Below are positions 1 through 8,774 of a DNA stretch of 64,000 bases, piece after piece (the stretch's first letter is position 1; every line of letters starts with the position of its first letter). The translations under genes were made by a program, and so were the position numbers. Source of the DNA: Pantoea sp. AS-PWVM4 (GTDB lineage Bacteria > Pseudomonadota > Gammaproteobacteria > Enterobacterales > Enterobacteriaceae); contig NZ_ASZC01000015.1 in the NCBI RefSeq assembly GCF_000468095.1, forward strand, positions 149,321 through 213,320. The letters are read 5' to 3'. Below the pieces are notes generated by a model. The model was given only the letters and a program-made list of their open reading frames with translations, did no database searches and was not told where the DNA came from.

Positions 1-45
1 AAACATCCCCGGCCGCAGTTCGTCAACGGTTATCAGCTTTATCAC
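1..45 (-). CDS. HD-GYP-type phosphodiesterase, N-terminal fragment (runs off the window)
   Basis: Only the first 15 codons are inside the window. A GTG start at 45 follows a strong ribosome binding site (AAGGAGAG, about 53-60) and reads MIKLITVDELRPGMF. This resembles the N-terminal DUF3391 segment that precedes HD-GYP c-di-GMP phosphodiesterase domains (an I-K-x-I-x-V-D-x-L-x-P-G-M pattern). The catalytic part lies outside the window, so the function is inferred from the N-terminus alone. The sequence to the right, up to the next stop at 241, holds no gene. Confidence 0.5.
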   Translation of the reverse strand, partial: MIKLITVDELRPGMF

Positions 46-176
46 GATATCTCTCCTTAATATCAGTGGATGGTAGAGAGATATCGGCAGCTGAACAAAA
101 TATCTTCAGGCGGTTTTGTGCGATCTGCGGAATGGCGCGATAAAGTCAGTGATGCCGGGAGGTTTTGGCACATACC

Positions 177-235
177 GTAGCGGCGCAATTTATTGCGCAA
201 ATCCGTGCATGTTGCGCGATAAATCGCGCCGCTAC
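177..235. repeat. REP-like inverted pair
   Basis: Two 22-bp arms face each other across 15 bp: a variant arm with core GCGCAATTTATTGCGC at 177-198 and an arm with core GCGCGATAAATCGCGC at 214-235. Each arm is itself a palindrome and carries a GTAGCG or CGCTAC tail on the outside. The pair lies 5 bp beyond the stop codon of the 2-hydroxyacid dehydrogenase gene. The same element recurs through the first 46.5 kb. Confidence 0.85.
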
Positions 236-240
236 TTCGG

Positions 241-1200
241 TCAAACCACCCTGGTCAGCACCGCTTCGCCTTGTGCAAAGGCCAGCAGATTTTCAAATAC
301 CAAATCTGCCATAGCCGCCATCGTCTCCTCGGTGCTGCTGGCGAGATGCGGGGTGATGACCACATCATCACGCTGGCGCAGCGCCGCGGGAACGGCAGGT
401 TCCTGTTCAAACACGTCCAGCCCGGCCCCGGCGATTTCACCGGCTTCCAGCGCGGCGATCAGCGCCTGTTCATCCACCACGCTGCCCCGTGCGATGTTGA
501 TAAGAAAGCCTTTGGGTCCGAGCGCACGCAGTACCCCGGCATCCACCAGATGATGGGTCGCCGCGCCACCCGGCAGCGTCAGCACCAAAAAGTCGGCGCG
601 CTGTGCCAGCGACAACAACGAATCATGGCGGGTATAAGGGACATCCGGGCGTGAACGTGGGTTGTAGTAATGAATATCCATATCAAAGGCCTGGGCGCGC
701 TTCGCCAGCGCTTTGCCAATGCCCCCCAAGCCGACAATGCCGCACACCTTGCCCCCCACTTTGGTGGTGAGCGGATAACGCCCCTGGCTCTGCCATTGTC
801 CTGCGCGCGTGTAACGATCCGCCGCGCTGATGCGGCGTGCCACATCGAGCAGTAGCGCCATGCCGGTGTCGGCGACGCAGGCGTTGAGCACACCGGGGGT
901 ATTGGTCACCACAATGCCGCGCGCCTCGGCTGCTGCGATATCGATGGCGTCATAGCCCACACCGTTGCTGCAAATCACTTTCAGGTTGGGCAGTTGGTCC
1001 ATCAACTCGGCGCTGGCGCCCATCAACGCGTTGCCGCTGGTAACCAGCGCGTCAATTTCCGCGCCGTGCTGTGCCAACCAGGCGGCCTGATCATCCTGCT
1101 GCCACAGGCGGTAAGTGGTAAACTGCGCATCCAGGTTGTCCTGCAAGCGTACCGGCAGTAACGGACCTTTCATCAATACCTTAAACTGCGTTGATGCCAT
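241..1200 (-). CDS. D-isomer-specific 2-hydroxyacid dehydrogenase
   Basis: A 319-residue NAD(P)-dependent 2-hydroxyacid dehydrogenase, cytosolic, expected to interconvert a 2-oxoacid (glyoxylate, hydroxypyruvate or a sugar 2-ketoacid) and its D-hydroxyacid. It shows the Rossmann motif GIVGLGGIGKALAKR, the catalytic Arg in NIARGSVVDE, the Glu in GAGLDVFEQEP and the His in VITPHLAS. The start is set at MASTQF, because GGGGAAAG precedes it and the 19 upstream residues look like out-of-frame transporter sequence. The gene begins 20 nt inside the 3' end of the upstream MFS gene, so translation is probably coupled. The pairing with a hexonate-type carrier suggests a role in sugar-acid catabolism; the exact substrate cannot be read from the sequence. 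Confidence 0.88.
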   Translation of the reverse strand: MASTQFKVLMKGPLLPVRLQDNLDAQFTTYRLWQQDDQAAWLAQHGAEIDALVTSGNALMGASAELMDQLPNLKVICSNGVGYDAIDIAAAEARGIVVTNTPGVLNACVADTGMALLLDVARRISAADRYTRAGQWQSQGRYPLTTKVGGKVCGIVGLGGIGKALAKRAQAFDMDIHYYNPRSRPDVPYTRHDSLLSLAQRADFLVLTLPGGAATHHLVDAGVLRALGPKGFLINIARGSVVDEQALIAALEAGEIAGAGLDVFEQEPAVPAALRQRDDVVITPHLASSTEETMAAMADLVFENLLAFAQGEAVLTRVV

Positions 1201-2575
1201 CTTCTTTCCCCTGTTTTTCATACGATGTAACGCCAGATTCCTGCTCCTCGCCGACACGTTCGATCGGTCCCATCACCAGCCAGAACAGCAAGGCAGCGAC
1301 CACGCAGTGCGCGCCGACAAACACCAGGCCGATGCTGTAGCTACCGGTCACGCCAACGATGATGCCGAACAGCAGCGGCGTGAGAAAACCCGCGATATTG
1401 CCGATGCCGTTGAAGATCGAACCGGCCAGGCCCACCGCTTCTTTCGGCGCGGTATCGCTGACTATCGTCCAGGTACCCGCTCCGGCGGCGACCCCTTTGC
1501 CAAAGAAGGCGAAGGACATGATGGCGATGATGCCGACGTTGCTCGGGATCACCGCCGCGAGAATCAGCGTCGCCGCCATCAGCATGCCGACGATATAGGG
1601 CGTTTTACGCGCCCAGGAGATGCTCCAGCCACGCGCCAGCAGCTTATCCGAGATGAAGCCCCCGCTGATGCCACCAGCAAAACCAAACAACGCCGGAGCA
1701 ATGGTGGCAAACCCGGCATCAAGAATGTTCATGCCGCGCGCCTGCACCAGGTAGATCGGGAACCAGGTGATAAAAAAGTAACTCAGCGCGATGATGCAGT
1801 ACTGACCGATGTACGCGCACCACAGCATCCGGTTGCTGAGCAGTTTTTTGAATATCGCTTTGCTCAGTGCCGGGCGGGCTTTGAGCGTTTGCGCCGCATC
1901 GATATCCACCAGCGCGCCACCGTCCACGATATGGCGCAGTTCGTTTTCCGACACCTGCGGGTGCTGTTTCGGGCTGCGCATGTACGCCGCCCAGACAAAC
2001 ACCGCCAGCACGCCGATGCCGCCCAGCACAAAGAACGGCCACTCCCAGCCATAGCGCGAAACCAGCCAGCCGGAGAGCGGTGAGAAGATCGCCACGGCAA
2101 AATATTGCGCCGAGCTGAAGAGCGACGAGGCGCGCCCACGTTCCGCGCTGGGGAACCACATGATCACTACGCGAGCGTTGGCCGGAAAGCTGGGTGCCTC
2201 GATCAGACCGAGGACAAAGCGCAACGCAAACATCAACGCCAGCGCCGCCGTCATGCCGCTGGAAAACTCACCAACAAAACCCATCGCAATGGTGGCAAGC
2301 GACCAGAGCGCCAGCGTCACGCCATAAACCTTTTTGGTGCCGAAGCGATCGAGGAACAATCCTCCGGGAATCTGGCCGATCACGTAGGCCCAGCTAAAGG
2401 CGGAGAGGATCAGCCCCAGTTGGATCGCCGATAGCCCAAACTCCTCTTTGATCGCTGAACCAGAGATCGACAGGATCGAGCGGTCGGCGTAGGCCACGAC
2501 GGAAAGAAACAGGATCAACATCAGGACCCAGATACGGACATGGCTGGTACGGCCAGCGTTTTTTTGTTGTGACAT
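1181..2575 (-). CDS. MFS transporter, anion:cation symporter family (glucarate/galactonate-like)
   Basis: A 464-residue inner-membrane carrier with 12 expected membrane segments. The N-terminal region has the pattern of the ACS family (GudP, DgoT, LgoT): YADRSILSISG in helix 1, then GLSAIQLGLILSAFSWAYVIGQIPGG and the loop DRFGTKK. Members take up sugar acids such as glucarate, galactarate or galactonate with protons. It is the first gene of a two-gene leftward unit with the 2-hydroxyacid dehydrogenase, whose start it overlaps. Its own start (ATG at 2575) follows AAGGAATTC. The substrate is inferred from family and neighbour only. No regulator gene is adjacent. Confidence 0.88.
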   Translation of the reverse strand: MSQQKNAGRTSHVRIWVLMLILFLSVVAYADRSILSISGSAIKEEFGLSAIQLGLILSAFSWAYVIGQIPGGLFLDRFGTKKVYGVTLALWSLATIAMGFVGEFSSGMTAALALMFALRFVLGLIEAPSFPANARVVIMWFPSAERGRASSLFSSAQYFAVAIFSPLSGWLVSRYGWEWPFFVLGGIGVLAVFVWAAYMRSPKQHPQVSENELRHIVDGGALVDIDAAQTLKARPALSKAIFKKLLSNRMLWCAYIGQYCIIALSYFFITWFPIYLVQARGMNILDAGFATIAPALFGFAGGISGGFISDKLLARGWSISWARKTPYIVGMLMAATLILAAVIPSNVGIIAIMSFAFFGKGVAAGAGTWTIVSDTAPKEAVGLAGSIFNGIGNIAGFLTPLLFGIIVGVTGSYSIGLVFVGAHCVVAALLFWLVMGPIERVGEEQESGVTSYEKQGKEDGINAV

Positions 2576-2857
2576 GGGGTGAATTCCTTAATCAGGGGGA
2601 GCCTCCTGCCCCGGATGATGTATTCAGGAATACCGCTTAAATTTCCCTGTTGAGAAAATATAGAGAGCCGGACATGGCGCGGTCATTGTGCGGATGGGGG
2701 AATTGCACGGGGAATTTCGCACGCGTTTTGGCGGATGCCACAAAGGAGGGTGCGGTGCTGCACAGAACCCTAAATCTTCCGGCAGCAAAAGCCGGGAGTG
2801 TGCGCCAGGTCGAAGAAAATCATTCGTGATGCAACTATGAGCAGGCTAACACATTAC
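2576..2857. other. Gene-free stretch upstream of the MFS gene
   Basis: I see no gene here. It must hold the leftward promoter of the MFS/dehydrogenase unit; TATATT at about 2656-2661 on the minus strand is a possible -10, without a convincing -35. A small hairpin (CCGGC, 6-nt loop, GCCGG) lies near 2778-2794. To the right it runs into the REP array. Confidence 0.4.
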
Positions 2858-3128
2858 GTAGCGGCGCAATTTCGTGTGCGCTGTAGGGAAAATCCGCGCG
2901 ATAAATCGCGCCGCTACGAATCGGTGTGAGCGGTAGCGGCGCAATTCATTGCGCAATTTCGTGCGCGCTGTGGGGAAAGTCCGCGCGATAAATCGCGCCG
3001 CTACGGATCGGTGTGAGCGGTAGCGGCGCAATTCATTGCGCAATTTCGTGCGCGCTGTGGGGAAAATCCGCGCGATAAATCGCGCCGCTACGGATCGGTG
3101 TGATCGGTAGCGGCGCAATTCATTGCGC
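2858..3128. repeat. Tandem array of REP-like pairs, 87-bp period
   Basis: GTAGCGGCGCAAT begins at 2858, 2933, 3020 and 3107. The last two intervals are exactly 87 bp; the first is 75 bp because 12 bp are missing after GCGCAATT. Each unit is a pair of inverted arms (cores GCGCAATTCATTGCGC and GCGCGATAAATCGCGC) plus the spacer CGGATCGGTGTGAGCG. The last half-unit overlaps the 3' end of the acetyltransferase gene and supplies its final codons. A 90-residue repetitive reading frame across the array is an artefact. Confidence 0.9.
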
Positions 3129-3626
3129 CCACTCTTCCCGCAACACCGACATCACCACGATATCGTGGTACTCGCCATTTCGCAGGCAGGCTTTGCGCCG
3201 CACCCCTTCGTGCTGAAAACCGAGACGCTGGTACAAGCGCAACGCGCGGTGATTATCGTGAAACGCCTCCAGCTCCATACGCTGCACGCCCAGCCAGTTA
3301 AAGGCGTAATCCATGCCGGTACGGATCAGTTTTTCACCGATACCGCGCCCACTGAATGCCGGGTCAACGCTGATGCCAAAGCTGATGCTGTGGCGGGTGC
3401 GGGGCCGATGTTCAACAAACAACGTCAGCTCCCCCACCAGGTTGCCGTCGATTTCCGCCACAAACGCAATGAAGCCTTCCGCATCCATTTTCTCAAATTT
3501 TTTCTCCCAGGTAGCAACGCTGGGAAAGGGTAGCTGCGTGGTCCATTCATAAACCGCCGGTTGGCTGAACAACCTTTGGTATGCCGCCGCATCACGCGGT
3601 TCACGGCCACGGATAATCAAATCCAT
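3120..3626 (-). CDS. GNAT-family N-acetyltransferase (RimJ/RimL-like)
   Basis: A 168-residue acetyl-CoA-dependent transferase. The acetyl-CoA site is SGRGIGEKL (around residue 92), followed by the typical GVQRMELEAFHDNHRALRLYQRLGFQHEG. The overall pattern is that of the RimJ/RimL protein-alanine or small-molecule acetyltransferases. The substrate is unknown. The C-terminal Trp-Ala-Gln-stop is encoded by the first arm of the neighbouring REP array, so the natural end of the gene may have been replaced. It is transcribed divergently from the ABC exporter at 3690, with 63 bp between. Confidence 0.85.
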   Translation of the reverse strand: MDLIIRGREPRDAAAYQRLFSQPAVYEWTTQLPFPSVATWEKKFEKMDAEGFIAFVAEIDGNLVGELTLFVEHRPRTRHSISFGISVDPAFSGRGIGEKLIRTGMDYAFNWLGVQRMELEAFHDNHRALRLYQRLGFQHEGVRRKACLRNGEYHDIVVMSVLREEWAQ

Positions 3627-3689
3627 ATCGCTATTCTCCTGGAAATTACACTAAGCTGAATGATTCAATGAGACGGAAAGAGTGACGCC

Positions 3690-5522
3690 ATGCTGTATCG
3701 CCGTTTTGAACGTTTTATCAATATTTTCCAGGATGCACCAACGGATTCTCCCCCTTCCACTGTCTGGCCGTTTTATCTCTACTATCTGCGTCAGGTCTGG
3801 CCGAGTTTTCTCGCCCTGCTGATTGTCGGGCTGGTGCAGGCGCTGATTGAAGTGGCGCTGTTCAGCTACCTCAGCCGCATTATCGATCTGGTTAACCACT
3901 CGACTCCGGTGACATTGTTTACTGATAACTGGCCGATTTTGCTGTGGATGGCGGCGGTGGCGCTAATTTTCCGCCCCATCGTGATTGCCTTGCACGATCT
4001 GCTGGTGCATCAAAGCATCAGCCCCAGCATGACCAGCCTGATCCGCTGGCAAAATCATAACTACGTGCTGCGTCAGAGCCTGAACTTTTTCCAGAACGAT
4101 TTTGCCGGACGTATCGCGCAACGCATTATGCAGACCGGTAACTCGCTGCGTGATTCGGCGGTGCAACTGGTGGATGCCATCTGGCACGTTTTGATCTACG
4201 CCATCACCTCGCTGGTGCTGTTTGCCGAGGCCGACTGGCGGCTGATGATCCCGCTGATTATCTGGCTGGTCGCCTATAGCCTGTCGCTGCGTTTCTTTGT
4301 GCCGCGCGTGAAACAGCGTTCGGTGGTGTCTTCCGAGGCGCGCTCGAAGCTGATGGGCACCATTGTCGATGGCTACACCAATATCGCCACCATCAAGCTG
4401 TTCGCGCATAACGATCTGGAAAAACGTTATGCGCGCGAAGCGATTCAGGAGCAAACCGACAAAACCCAGCACGCCAGCCGCATGGTCACCAGCATGGATA
4501 TCACGCTATCGACCCTGAACGGCATGCTGATCGTCAGCACGTCCGGTCTGGCGCTGTGGTTATGGAGCCAGTCGCTGATTAGCGTCGGCGCGATTGCGCT
4601 GGCAACCGGCCTGGTGATTCGCCTGGTAAACATGTCCGGCTGGATCATGTGGGTGGTGAACGGCATCTTCGAAAATATCGGCATGGTGCAGGATGGATTG
4701 AACACCATTTCCCAGCCGCTCAGCGTGCAGGACGCGCCCGCCGCACAGCAGATGCAGGTGACGCGCGGCCAGATCCGTTTTGAGGATGTGCGCTTCGATT
4801 ACGGCGGCGGTCGCCAGGTGATCAATCGCCTCAACCTTAACATCAAGCCGGGGGAGAAAATTGGTCTGATCGGTCCGTCCGGTGCCGGTAAATCGACGAT
4901 GGTGAATTTGCTGCTGCGGCTGTATGACCTGAACGGTGGCCGCATCCTGATTGACGACCAGAACATCGCCAACGTCACTCAGGAAAGCCTGCGTGGTCAG
5001 ATTGGCATGATCACCCAGGACACCTCACTGCTGCACCGTTCGATTCGTGAAAACCTGTTATATGGTCGTCCGGATGCCACCGAAGCGGAGCTGATGCAGG
5101 CGATTCGCCGTGCGCGTGCCGACGAGTTTATTCCACTGCTGTCTGACCCGCAGGGCCGCACCGGGCTGGATGCGCACGTCGGCGAACGTGGCGTGAAGCT
5201 GTCGGGAGGGCAACGCCAGCGTATCGCCATCGCTCGCGTGCTGCTGAAAGATGCGCCGATTCTGATCATGGATGAGGCCACCTCGGCGCTGGATTCGGAA
5301 GTCGAAGCGGCCATTCAGGAGAGCCTGGAAACGCTGATGCAGGGCAAAACGGTGATTGCCATCGCCCATCGTCTCTCCACCATTGCCAAAATGGATCGTC
5401 TGGTGGTGCTGGAGCAGGGGCAAATTGTCGAGATGGGTAATCACCGCGAGCTGCTGGCGCACAACGGTTTGTACGCGCGCCTGTGGCAGCATCAGACCGG
5501 TGGTTTTGTCGGCGTGGATTAA
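3690..5522 (+). CDS. ABC exporter, fused membrane and ATPase domains (MsbA/multidrug type)
   Basis: A 610-residue half-transporter working as a homodimer in the inner membrane. Residues ~1-330 form the six-helix membrane domain. The ATPase follows, with Walker A GPSGAGKST (~395-403), signature LSGGQRQRIAIAR, Walker B ILIMDEATSALDS and the switch histidine in IAHRLST. Such proteins export lipids, peptides or drugs; the substrate is not readable. The TAA stop (5520-5522) overlaps the stop of the converging gene by 2 bp. Confidence 0.9.
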   Translation: MLYRRFERFINIFQDAPTDSPPSTVWPFYLYYLRQVWPSFLALLIVGLVQALIEVALFSYLSRIIDLVNHSTPVTLFTDNWPILLWMAAVALIFRPIVIALHDLLVHQSISPSMTSLIRWQNHNYVLRQSLNFFQNDFAGRIAQRIMQTGNSLRDSAVQLVDAIWHVLIYAITSLVLFAEADWRLMIPLIIWLVAYSLSLRFFVPRVKQRSVVSSEARSKLMGTIVDGYTNIATIKLFAHNDLEKRYAREAIQEQTDKTQHASRMVTSMDITLSTLNGMLIVSTSGLALWLWSQSLISVGAIALATGLVIRLVNMSGWIMWVVNGIFENIGMVQDGLNTISQPLSVQDAPAAQQMQVTRGQIRFEDVRFDYGGGRQVINRLNLNIKPGEKIGLIGPSGAGKSTMVNLLLRLYDLNGGRILIDDQNIANVTQESLRGQIGMITQDTSLLHRSIRENLLYGRPDATEAELMQAIRRARADEFIPLLSDPQGRTGLDAHVGERGVKLSGGQRQRIAIARVLLKDAPILIMDEATSALDSEVEAAIQESLETLMQGKTVIAIAHRLSTIAKMDRLVVLEQGQIVEMGNHRELLAHNGLYARLWQHQTGGFVGVD

Positions 5523-6634
5523 TCGCCGCGTCGATACGGCAGGGCGTCGCGCGCCTCAACCTCCCAGGCGCGTATCCCTGCCCGCTCCTGTTGCAGAAAA
5601 TCGTCCACCGCCGCCCGTAACCCCGCATGGCTGAGATAATGCCACGAGTGGGTGACCTGCGGCTCGAAGCCTCGCACCAGTTTGTGTTCGCCCTGCGCAC
5701 CCGCATCAAAGCGCGCTAACCCCTCGGCCATCGCGTAGTCCATTCCCTGGTAAAAACAGGTTTCGAAGTGCAGCCGGTCAAACTCCGCCAGGCAGCCCCA
5801 GTAGCGGCCATACAACGTCTCACCATCCACCAGGCAGAACGCCATCGCTGCCTGCTGCCGTTGCAGCGAAGCGATGCACACCCGGATGCTGTGCGGCATC
5901 CGTTCGGCCAGCAGGCTGAAAAAATCCCGCGTCAGGTAGGGACGCTGACCGCGTACCGCATAGGTATTGGCGTAGCAGGTATAAATAAAATCCCACTGAT
6001 CTTCACGCAGTTGATCGCCACGATACCAGTCAAAAGCAAAGCCGTTACTCGCCACCTGCTCGCGTTCTTTGCGTAGCTGTTTACGTTTACGCGACATCAG
6101 GGTATCGAGAAAATCCTGGAAATCCCGGTAGCCCCGGTTGTGCCAGTGATACTGAATGCCAAGACGTGCCAGCCAGTCCGGGGCCTGTTCGAGCAAGGCA
6201 TTGGCGTGCGGCGTGGTGAAGTTGATATGGGCGCTGCTCAGACCGTGCTGATGCAGGTAATCCGGTAACTGTGCGATTAATGGGGCGGCATCGCCCAGCA
6301 GGCGCGCACCGGTCACCGGGCTGAACGGAATCGCCCCCAGCCATTTGGGATAATAAGGAATGCCCGCCCGCTGGCAGGCATCGGCCCAGGCGTGATCGAA
6401 CACATATTCGCCCCACGAATTGCGTTTGCGATAGCCCGGCAGCGCGGCACGCACTTCACCCTGTTCGCGCCAGATAAGGTGATCCGGCTGCCAGCCACTT
6501 TCCGGCCGCACGCTGCCGCTCTCTTCCAGCGTCAGCAGAAAAGCGTGGCGTAAAAACGGTTGATCGTCAGGTAACAATGCATCCCACGCGGCGGCGCTAA
6601 TCTCCGCCAGCGATGACAGGTGAAGCAAGGACAT
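5519..6634 (-). CDS. GNAT-type acyltransferase of the COG3146 (DUF482) family
   Basis: A 371-residue protein of the COG3146 family, whose members have a peptidoglycan-bridge-enzyme-like GNAT fold but no proven reaction. Recognisable blocks are LPGYRKRNSWGEYVFDHAWADA, SSAHINFTTPHANALLEQ, MSRKRKQLRKER and GAQGEHKLVRGFEP. I start it at MSLLHLSSL (6634), preceded by GGGAG; the 13 residues upstream are not needed. It converges on the ABC exporter with overlapping stop codons. Function is unknown beyond fold family. Confidence 0.8.
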   Translation of the reverse strand: MSLLHLSSLAEISAAAWDALLPDDQPFLRHAFLLTLEESGSVRPESGWQPDHLIWREQGEVRAALPGYRKRNSWGEYVFDHAWADACQRAGIPYYPKWLGAIPFSPVTGARLLGDAAPLIAQLPDYLHQHGLSSAHINFTTPHANALLEQAPDWLARLGIQYHWHNRGYRDFQDFLDTLMSRKRKQLRKEREQVASNGFAFDWYRGDQLREDQWDFIYTCYANTYAVRGQRPYLTRDFFSLLAERMPHSIRVCIASLQRQQAAMAFCLVDGETLYGRYWGCLAEFDRLHFETCFYQGMDYAMAEGLARFDAGAQGEHKLVRGFEPQVTHSWHYLSHAGLRAAVDDFLQQERAGIRAWEVEARDALPYRRGD

Positions 6635-6749
6635 CCACGGCTCCCGGCCAGATAACAGCAAACCTGTAGTCAAACAGGTTTTGCCGCCGGGGGAAAGGTG
6701 CAGCGCACCGAATGCGAACTTAAACCAGAGCGCTGTGCCGGAAAAAAGC

Positions 6750-6771
6750 GCGCGATAAATCGCGCCGCTAC
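6750..6771. repeat. Single REP-like arm
   Basis: One arm with core GCGCGATAAATCGCGC plus the CGCTAC tail, without a partner. It lies 51 bp upstream of the LysR gene start, close to where the promoter should be. Confidence 0.8.
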
Positions 6772-6822
6772 GGATCCATCAGACGTTATATACTCCGCTT
6801 TTGTTTGCCATCAGGAAGCGTC

Positions 6823-7722
6823 ATGGATCGTCTTGATTGTGACCGTATGTTTGTTGCCGTGCTGGAAGTCGGCAGCTTTGCCGGTGCCGCCGCGCGGCTT
6901 GGCACCAGCAGCGGCCAGGCGTCAAAGCTGGTATCCAAACTGGAGCAGGAGCTGGGTGTGCAGTTGTTTAAACGCAGCACACGCGCCCTCTCTCCCACTG
7001 AAGTGGGGCGCGCTTATTACGAACGGGTAAAAAGCCTGCTGGAAGCCTTCGATACCCTCGATGCCACGGTGCGTGAAAGTGCAACGACTCCCACCGGACG
7101 CCTGAAGATCAGCGCCCCCGGCACCTTTGGCACCGCCGTGCTCGCCAGCGTGCTGGTGGAGTTCGCCCGCACTTATCCGCAAATCGAACTGGACGTGAAC
7201 TTCTCCGATCGGGCGGTGAATATCGTCGATGAAGGGTTTGATATGGCGATTCGGATTGGCAAGCTGGATGACAGCAGCCTGATTGCCCGCCGCCTCGGTG
7301 ATGTGCCGGTGCGCGTGGCGGCTTCGCCGGGGTATCTCCAGCAACACGGCACGCCGCAGCACTGGCGCGATTTGGCGGCACACCAATGTATCAGCGACAC
7401 CAATTTCCGCGATCCCTGGCACTGGCCGTTCGTCACCCCATGCGGCGATAGCGTTAATATGCCAATTCGCGGTCGCCTGTGTTTTTCCAATACCGAAGCC
7501 TGTTTACAGGCGGCACTGGCCGGGCTGGGCATCGCGCGCTTACCGGGTTTTATCGCCGCGCCGGCCCTGCAACGCGGTGAGATCGTCTCGCTGCTGGATG
7601 CCTTTGCCACCCCGCCGCTCGGCCTGTTTGCGCTTTATCCTCCGGCCCGCCATCTGGCACAGAAAACCCGTCTGCTGATCGACTTTCTCGCCGAGCATTT
7701 CCGTCATTATCCACCGGGCTGA
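6823..7722 (+). CDS. LysR-family transcriptional regulator
   Basis: A 299-residue regulator: N-terminal winged helix-turn-helix (MDRLDCDRMFVAVLEVGSF, then AAARLGTSSGQASKLVSKLEQELGVQLF) and a LysR effector domain. The start at 6823 is chosen because AGGAAG precedes it; an in-frame codon at 6805 would add six residues without a better site. It sits 99 bp upstream of the glutathionyl-hydroquinone reductase gene on the same strand and could control it, but LysR targets are more often divergent and no divergent partner is close. Effector and targets are unknown. Confidence 0.85.
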   Translation: MDRLDCDRMFVAVLEVGSFAGAAARLGTSSGQASKLVSKLEQELGVQLFKRSTRALSPTEVGRAYYERVKSLLEAFDTLDATVRESATTPTGRLKISAPGTFGTAVLASVLVEFARTYPQIELDVNFSDRAVNIVDEGFDMAIRIGKLDDSSLIARRLGDVPVRVAASPGYLQQHGTPQHWRDLAAHQCISDTNFRDPWHWPFVTPCGDSVNMPIRGRLCFSNTEACLQAALAGLGIARLPGFIAAPALQRGEIVSLLDAFATPPLGLFALYPPARHLAQKTRLLIDFLAEHFRHYPPG

Positions 7723-7821
7723 TTCCTTCCATTCTGGAAGCAATGAAAGCCATTTTGCCCGGATTATCACCCATCCGGCAGCGGGTTAAGCTAACCAACA
7801 TCACCACAGAGGAGCAGAGCG

Positions 7822-8763
7822 ATGTTGGTAAACGGTAAGTGGAGCGCAGAGTGGCATCCGGTACAGGCCACCGATAAACAGGGCGGCTTTGTCCGTCAGA
7901 CATCCAGTTTTCGCCATTGGATCACCGCCGATGGTTCCAGCGAGTTTGCCGCCGAGCCGGATCGCTATCACCTCTATGTAGCGCTGATTTGCCCGTGGGC
8001 TTCACGTACCCTGATTGCCCGCAACCTCAAAGGATTGGAGCAGGTGATCAGCGTGTCGGTGGTGGAGCCACAACTGGGTGACCAGGGTTGGCATTTCGGC
8101 GATTATCCCGGCGCCGATCGCGATACGCTGAATAACGCCGAATATCTGCACGAGCTGTATACCCGCGCCGCGTCTGATTTCACCGGTCGTGCCACCGTGC
8201 CGGTGTTGTGGGACAAAAAAACCGGAACCATCGTGAATAACGAATCCGCCGACATCCTGCGGATGCTGAACAGCGGATTCGGCGATCTGGCCGATAACAG
8301 CCTCGATCTGTATCCGCAGGATCTGCGCAGCGAGATCGATGCGATCAACGAATCGATCTATCCGCGTCTGAATAACGGCGTGTATCGCACCGGTTTCGCC
8401 ACCACGCAAATCAGCTATCAGCAGGCGTTTCAGGATGTTTTCAGCCAACTGGATGAGCTGGAGGAACGCCTGAGCGATGGCCGTACTTTCCTGCTGGGTG
8501 AGCGCCTGACCGAAGCCGATATCCGCCTGTTTGTGACGCTGATCCGCTTTGACGCAGCTTACCACGGCCTGTTCAAATGCAACCTGCGCCGCCTGCGCGA
8601 CTATCCGCTGCTCGATCGCTACCTGAAGAGTATGCTGTCGGTGTCCGGCGTGCGTCAGACAGTGAATATCGACCATATCAAACAGGGCTACTATTCCATC
8701 AAAGCACTGAACCCGAATGGTATCGTGCCGGTTGGCCCGGATATGGCGGAATACGGTTTTTAA
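7822..8763 (+). CDS. yqjG: Glutathionyl-hydroquinone reductase (Xi-class GST, YqjG/PcpF-like)
   Basis: A 313-residue cytosolic enzyme that reduces glutathionyl-hydroquinones back to hydroquinones with glutathione. The catalytic Cys is in ALICPWASRTLIARNLKGL (~56-74). The N-terminal region carries the family pattern F.RQ.SSFR.WI and the C-terminal half is the all-helical GST domain with GERLTEADIRLFVTLIRFD. Length matches the family. A good ribosome binding site (GAGGAG) precedes the ATG. The esterase gene follows 11 bp downstream, so the two may be co-transcribed. Confidence 0.92.
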   Translation: MLVNGKWSAEWHPVQATDKQGGFVRQTSSFRHWITADGSSEFAAEPDRYHLYVALICPWASRTLIARNLKGLEQVISVSVVEPQLGDQGWHFGDYPGADRDTLNNAEYLHELYTRAASDFTGRATVPVLWDKKTGTIVNNESADILRMLNSGFGDLADNSLDLYPQDLRSEIDAINESIYPRLNNGVYRTGFATTQISYQQAFQDVFSQLDELEERLSDGRTFLLGERLTEADIRLFVTLIRFDAAYHGLFKCNLRRLRDYPLLDRYLKSMLSVSGVRQTVNIDHIKQGYYSIKALNPNGIVPVGPDMAEYGF

Positions 8764-8774
8764 GGAGCGGTAAG

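Noticed and set aside
1115..2083. 322-residue frame opposite the MFS gene
   Set aside because: Antisense shadow with Arg/His/Gln-rich low-complexity translation typical of reversed GC-rich genes.
2846..3118. A 90-residue frame made of repeated RRYRSHRSVAARFIAR-like units
   Set aside because: It only translates the REP array; an 87-bp period is a multiple of three, so any frame stays open. No ribosome binding site.
2858..3128. CRISPR array
   Set aside because: Units and spacers are identical and the arms are palindromes; there are no unique spacers and no cas genes.
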